Source: an uncultured Selenomonas sp. (lineage in GTDB: Bacteria; Bacillota; Negativicutes; Selenomonadales; Selenomonadaceae). Taken from it: 6,858 bases of DNA. Below, piece by piece: positions 6,095-6,858 of this stretch. The notes beneath the pieces are model-generated. The model made no database searches, was not told where the DNA came from, and worked only from the letters and a program-made list of their open reading frames with translations. The stretch covers positions 1-6,858 of the forward strand of contig CALYVJ010000086.1 of the NCBI GenBank assembly GCA_945494195.1. The letters run 5' to 3'. A program made the position numbers and the translations under genes. The number at the start of each line of letters is the position of its first letter. The first letter of the stretch is position 1.

Positions 6095-6736
6095 ATGAAA
6101 ATTTATCGCCTGTATTTATTTGATTTCGACTATACTCTCGTCAACTCCGAATCGGCCATCCTGAAATGTTTTCATATCACTTTGGATAAAACCGGTTGGC
6201 CTCAGCGCGAGGATGACGACATCCGGCGCACCATTGGCCTGCCTATGATGGATGCGATAAAGGAAGTCATCCAATCCCAAGATGAGGAAAAAGCCCATGA
6301 CTTCCTGGAAGTCTACAAAGGAGAGGCCGACCGCTATATGACCGCCGGCACCCACTTCTTCCCGCATACACTCGCTGTCCTGCGAGCCCTGCGCGAACAA
6401 GGGGCAAAGATTGGCATTATCTCCAGCAAGACCCGCCACCGCATCCAAGAAAAATTTACTGCTGACGGTGTTCCAGAACTCATCGACCGCATCATCGGCA
6501 GCGATGACGTAGCAGCCCATAAACCAGCCCCCGAAGGGATCCTAAAAGCCCTGGACTACTTCCAGCTCCCCAAGGAGCAAGTACTCTATACCGGTGACAG
6601 CTACGTCGATGCCGGCGCAGCCCAAAATGCCGGTGTCGACTTTGCCGCCGTGACCACCGGCACCACTACCGCCCAAGAATTCCAAAATTATCCCCATGTC
6701 AAAATCATGCAAGATATTCAGGAATTACTGGACTAA
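6095..6736 (+). CDS. HAD-IA family phosphatase, phosphoglycolate phosphatase/PpaX-like
   Basis: Mg-dependent phosphatase of HAD subclass IA, 213 residues, as long as Gph, PpaX and beta-phosphoglucomutase relatives. Motif I DFDYTL at 10-15 gives nucleophile D10 and acid/base D12; tyrosine replaces the usual glycine of DxDGT. The alpha-helical cap spans about 16-85. Motif II is IISSK at 108-112 (S110), motif III K143 in HKPAPEG, motif IV TGDSYVD at 166-172 (D168, D172). Likely substrates by family are phosphoglycolate, pyrophosphate or sugar phosphates; nothing here decides among them, so I give no symbol. AAAGGA lies six bases before the ATG. A single-gene unit: divergent promoter upstream, strong terminator starting right after the stop. 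It is not closely related to the HAD-IIB gene at 922-1728, which has a different cap class. Confidence 0.92.
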   Translation: MKIYRLYLFDFDYTLVNSESAILKCFHITLDKTGWPQREDDDIRRTIGLPMMDAIKEVIQSQDEEKAHDFLEVYKGEADRYMTAGTHFFPHTLAVLRALREQGAKIGIISSKTRHRIQEKFTADGVPELIDRIIGSDDVAAHKPAPEGILKALDYFQLPKEQVLYTGDSYVDAGAAQNAGVDFAAVTTGTTTAQEFQNYPHVKIMQDIQELLD

Positions 6737-6737
6737 A

Positions 6738-6788
6738 AAAAAGGCGCTGTGATGAAATGCGAAAGCATTTTATCCACAGCGCCTTTTT
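6738..6788. terminator. Bidirectional intrinsic terminator with GNRA tetraloop
   Basis: GGCGCTGTG (6743-6751) pairs with CACAGCGCC (6775-6783), continued after one bulged C (6774) by ATGAAATGC with GCATTTTAT, closed by the tetraloop GAAA (6761-6764). Eight As (6735-6742) precede and five Ts (6784-6788) follow, so it can stop transcripts in both directions; leftward it would meet eight Ts. It starts immediately after the HAD-IA stop codon. Confidence 0.93.
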
Positions 6789-6807
6789 CGTGCGTGATTT
6801 TATATTT

Positions 6808-6858
6808 GGCTCTGTCACAACAAATGGTTGATTTTTGACGAGAAATAGCGTATAATAA
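6808..6858 (+). mobile_element. Possible left end of an insertion sequence (ISL3-like), continuing off the window
   Basis: GGCTCTGTCACAAC (6808-6821) resembles the terminal repeats beginning GGCTCT or GGTTCTGT known in ISL3-type elements. It follows the AT-rich octamer TTATATTT, as such insertions favour, and leads within 20 bases into a strong outward-to-the-right promoter, as expected before a transposase. No transposase or second end is in the window, so this is pattern-based inference only. Confidence 0.3.
6828..6856 (+). promoter_or_regulatory. Strong promoter reading off the right edge
   Basis: TTGATT (6828-6833), 17-base spacer, perfect TATAAT (6851-6856). It lies after the bidirectional terminator, so it belongs to a gene beginning beyond 6858, perhaps a transposase. 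Confidence 0.6.

Noticed and set aside
6835..6856. TTGACG with TATAAT as a promoter at the right edge
   Set aside because: Only 10 bases separate them; TTGATT at 6828-6833 gives the correct 17-base spacing.

Overview
The window looks like ordinary chromosomal DNA from a moderate-GC Firmicute. The most likely source is a member of the Negativicutes such as Selenomonas or a close relative. This is inferred from the gene types (a YvcJ/RapZ-type ATPase, an N-domain Iβ DAHP synthase, a KapD-like exonuclease), strong AGGAGG-type ribosome binding sites and roughly balanced base composition. No rRNA or species-defining marker is present, so the assignment is tentative. Coding density is high, there is no gene-free stretch over 300 bases, and I see no tRNA, rRNA, CRISPR array or prophage.

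Layout, left to right. Positions 1-1728 hold a leftward pair: a Cof-type HAD-IIB phosphatase followed after 33 bases by rapZ, whose last few codons lie beyond the left edge. From a divergent promoter region (1729-1886) a clpX-type unfoldase gene is read rightward (1887-3170) and ends at a strong intrinsic terminator. Next comes a leftward aromatic amino acid operon, pheA (prephenate dehydratase) then aroF (DAHP synthase), read from 5139 to 3237. Its leader contains a promoter, a terminator hairpin placed before pheA, and a tiny Phe-containing ORF. Further right, a leftward DEDDh exonuclease gene (5970-5311) and a rightward HAD-IA phosphatase gene (6095-6736) diverge from a tight promoter region. 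The phosphatase gene ends at a GNRA-capped bidirectional terminator. The last 50 bases carry a near-consensus promoter directed off the right edge and may be the end of an insertion sequence.

How the genes work together: aroF makes the first committed step of the shikimate pathway and pheA the branch step to phenylalanine, so one transcript links pathway entry with the Phe branch. The hairpin before pheA could attenuate that transcript. The other transcription units are not obviously linked to it.

The two points most worth attention are (1) the ClpX homologue, which keeps the ATPase and ClpP-docking motifs but differs in zinc-finger spacing and in both pore loops and is not beside clpP, so it may be a specialised second ClpX; and (2) the pheA leader, which has mutually exclusive hairpins without T-box features. 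No clear novel multi-gene system is visible.
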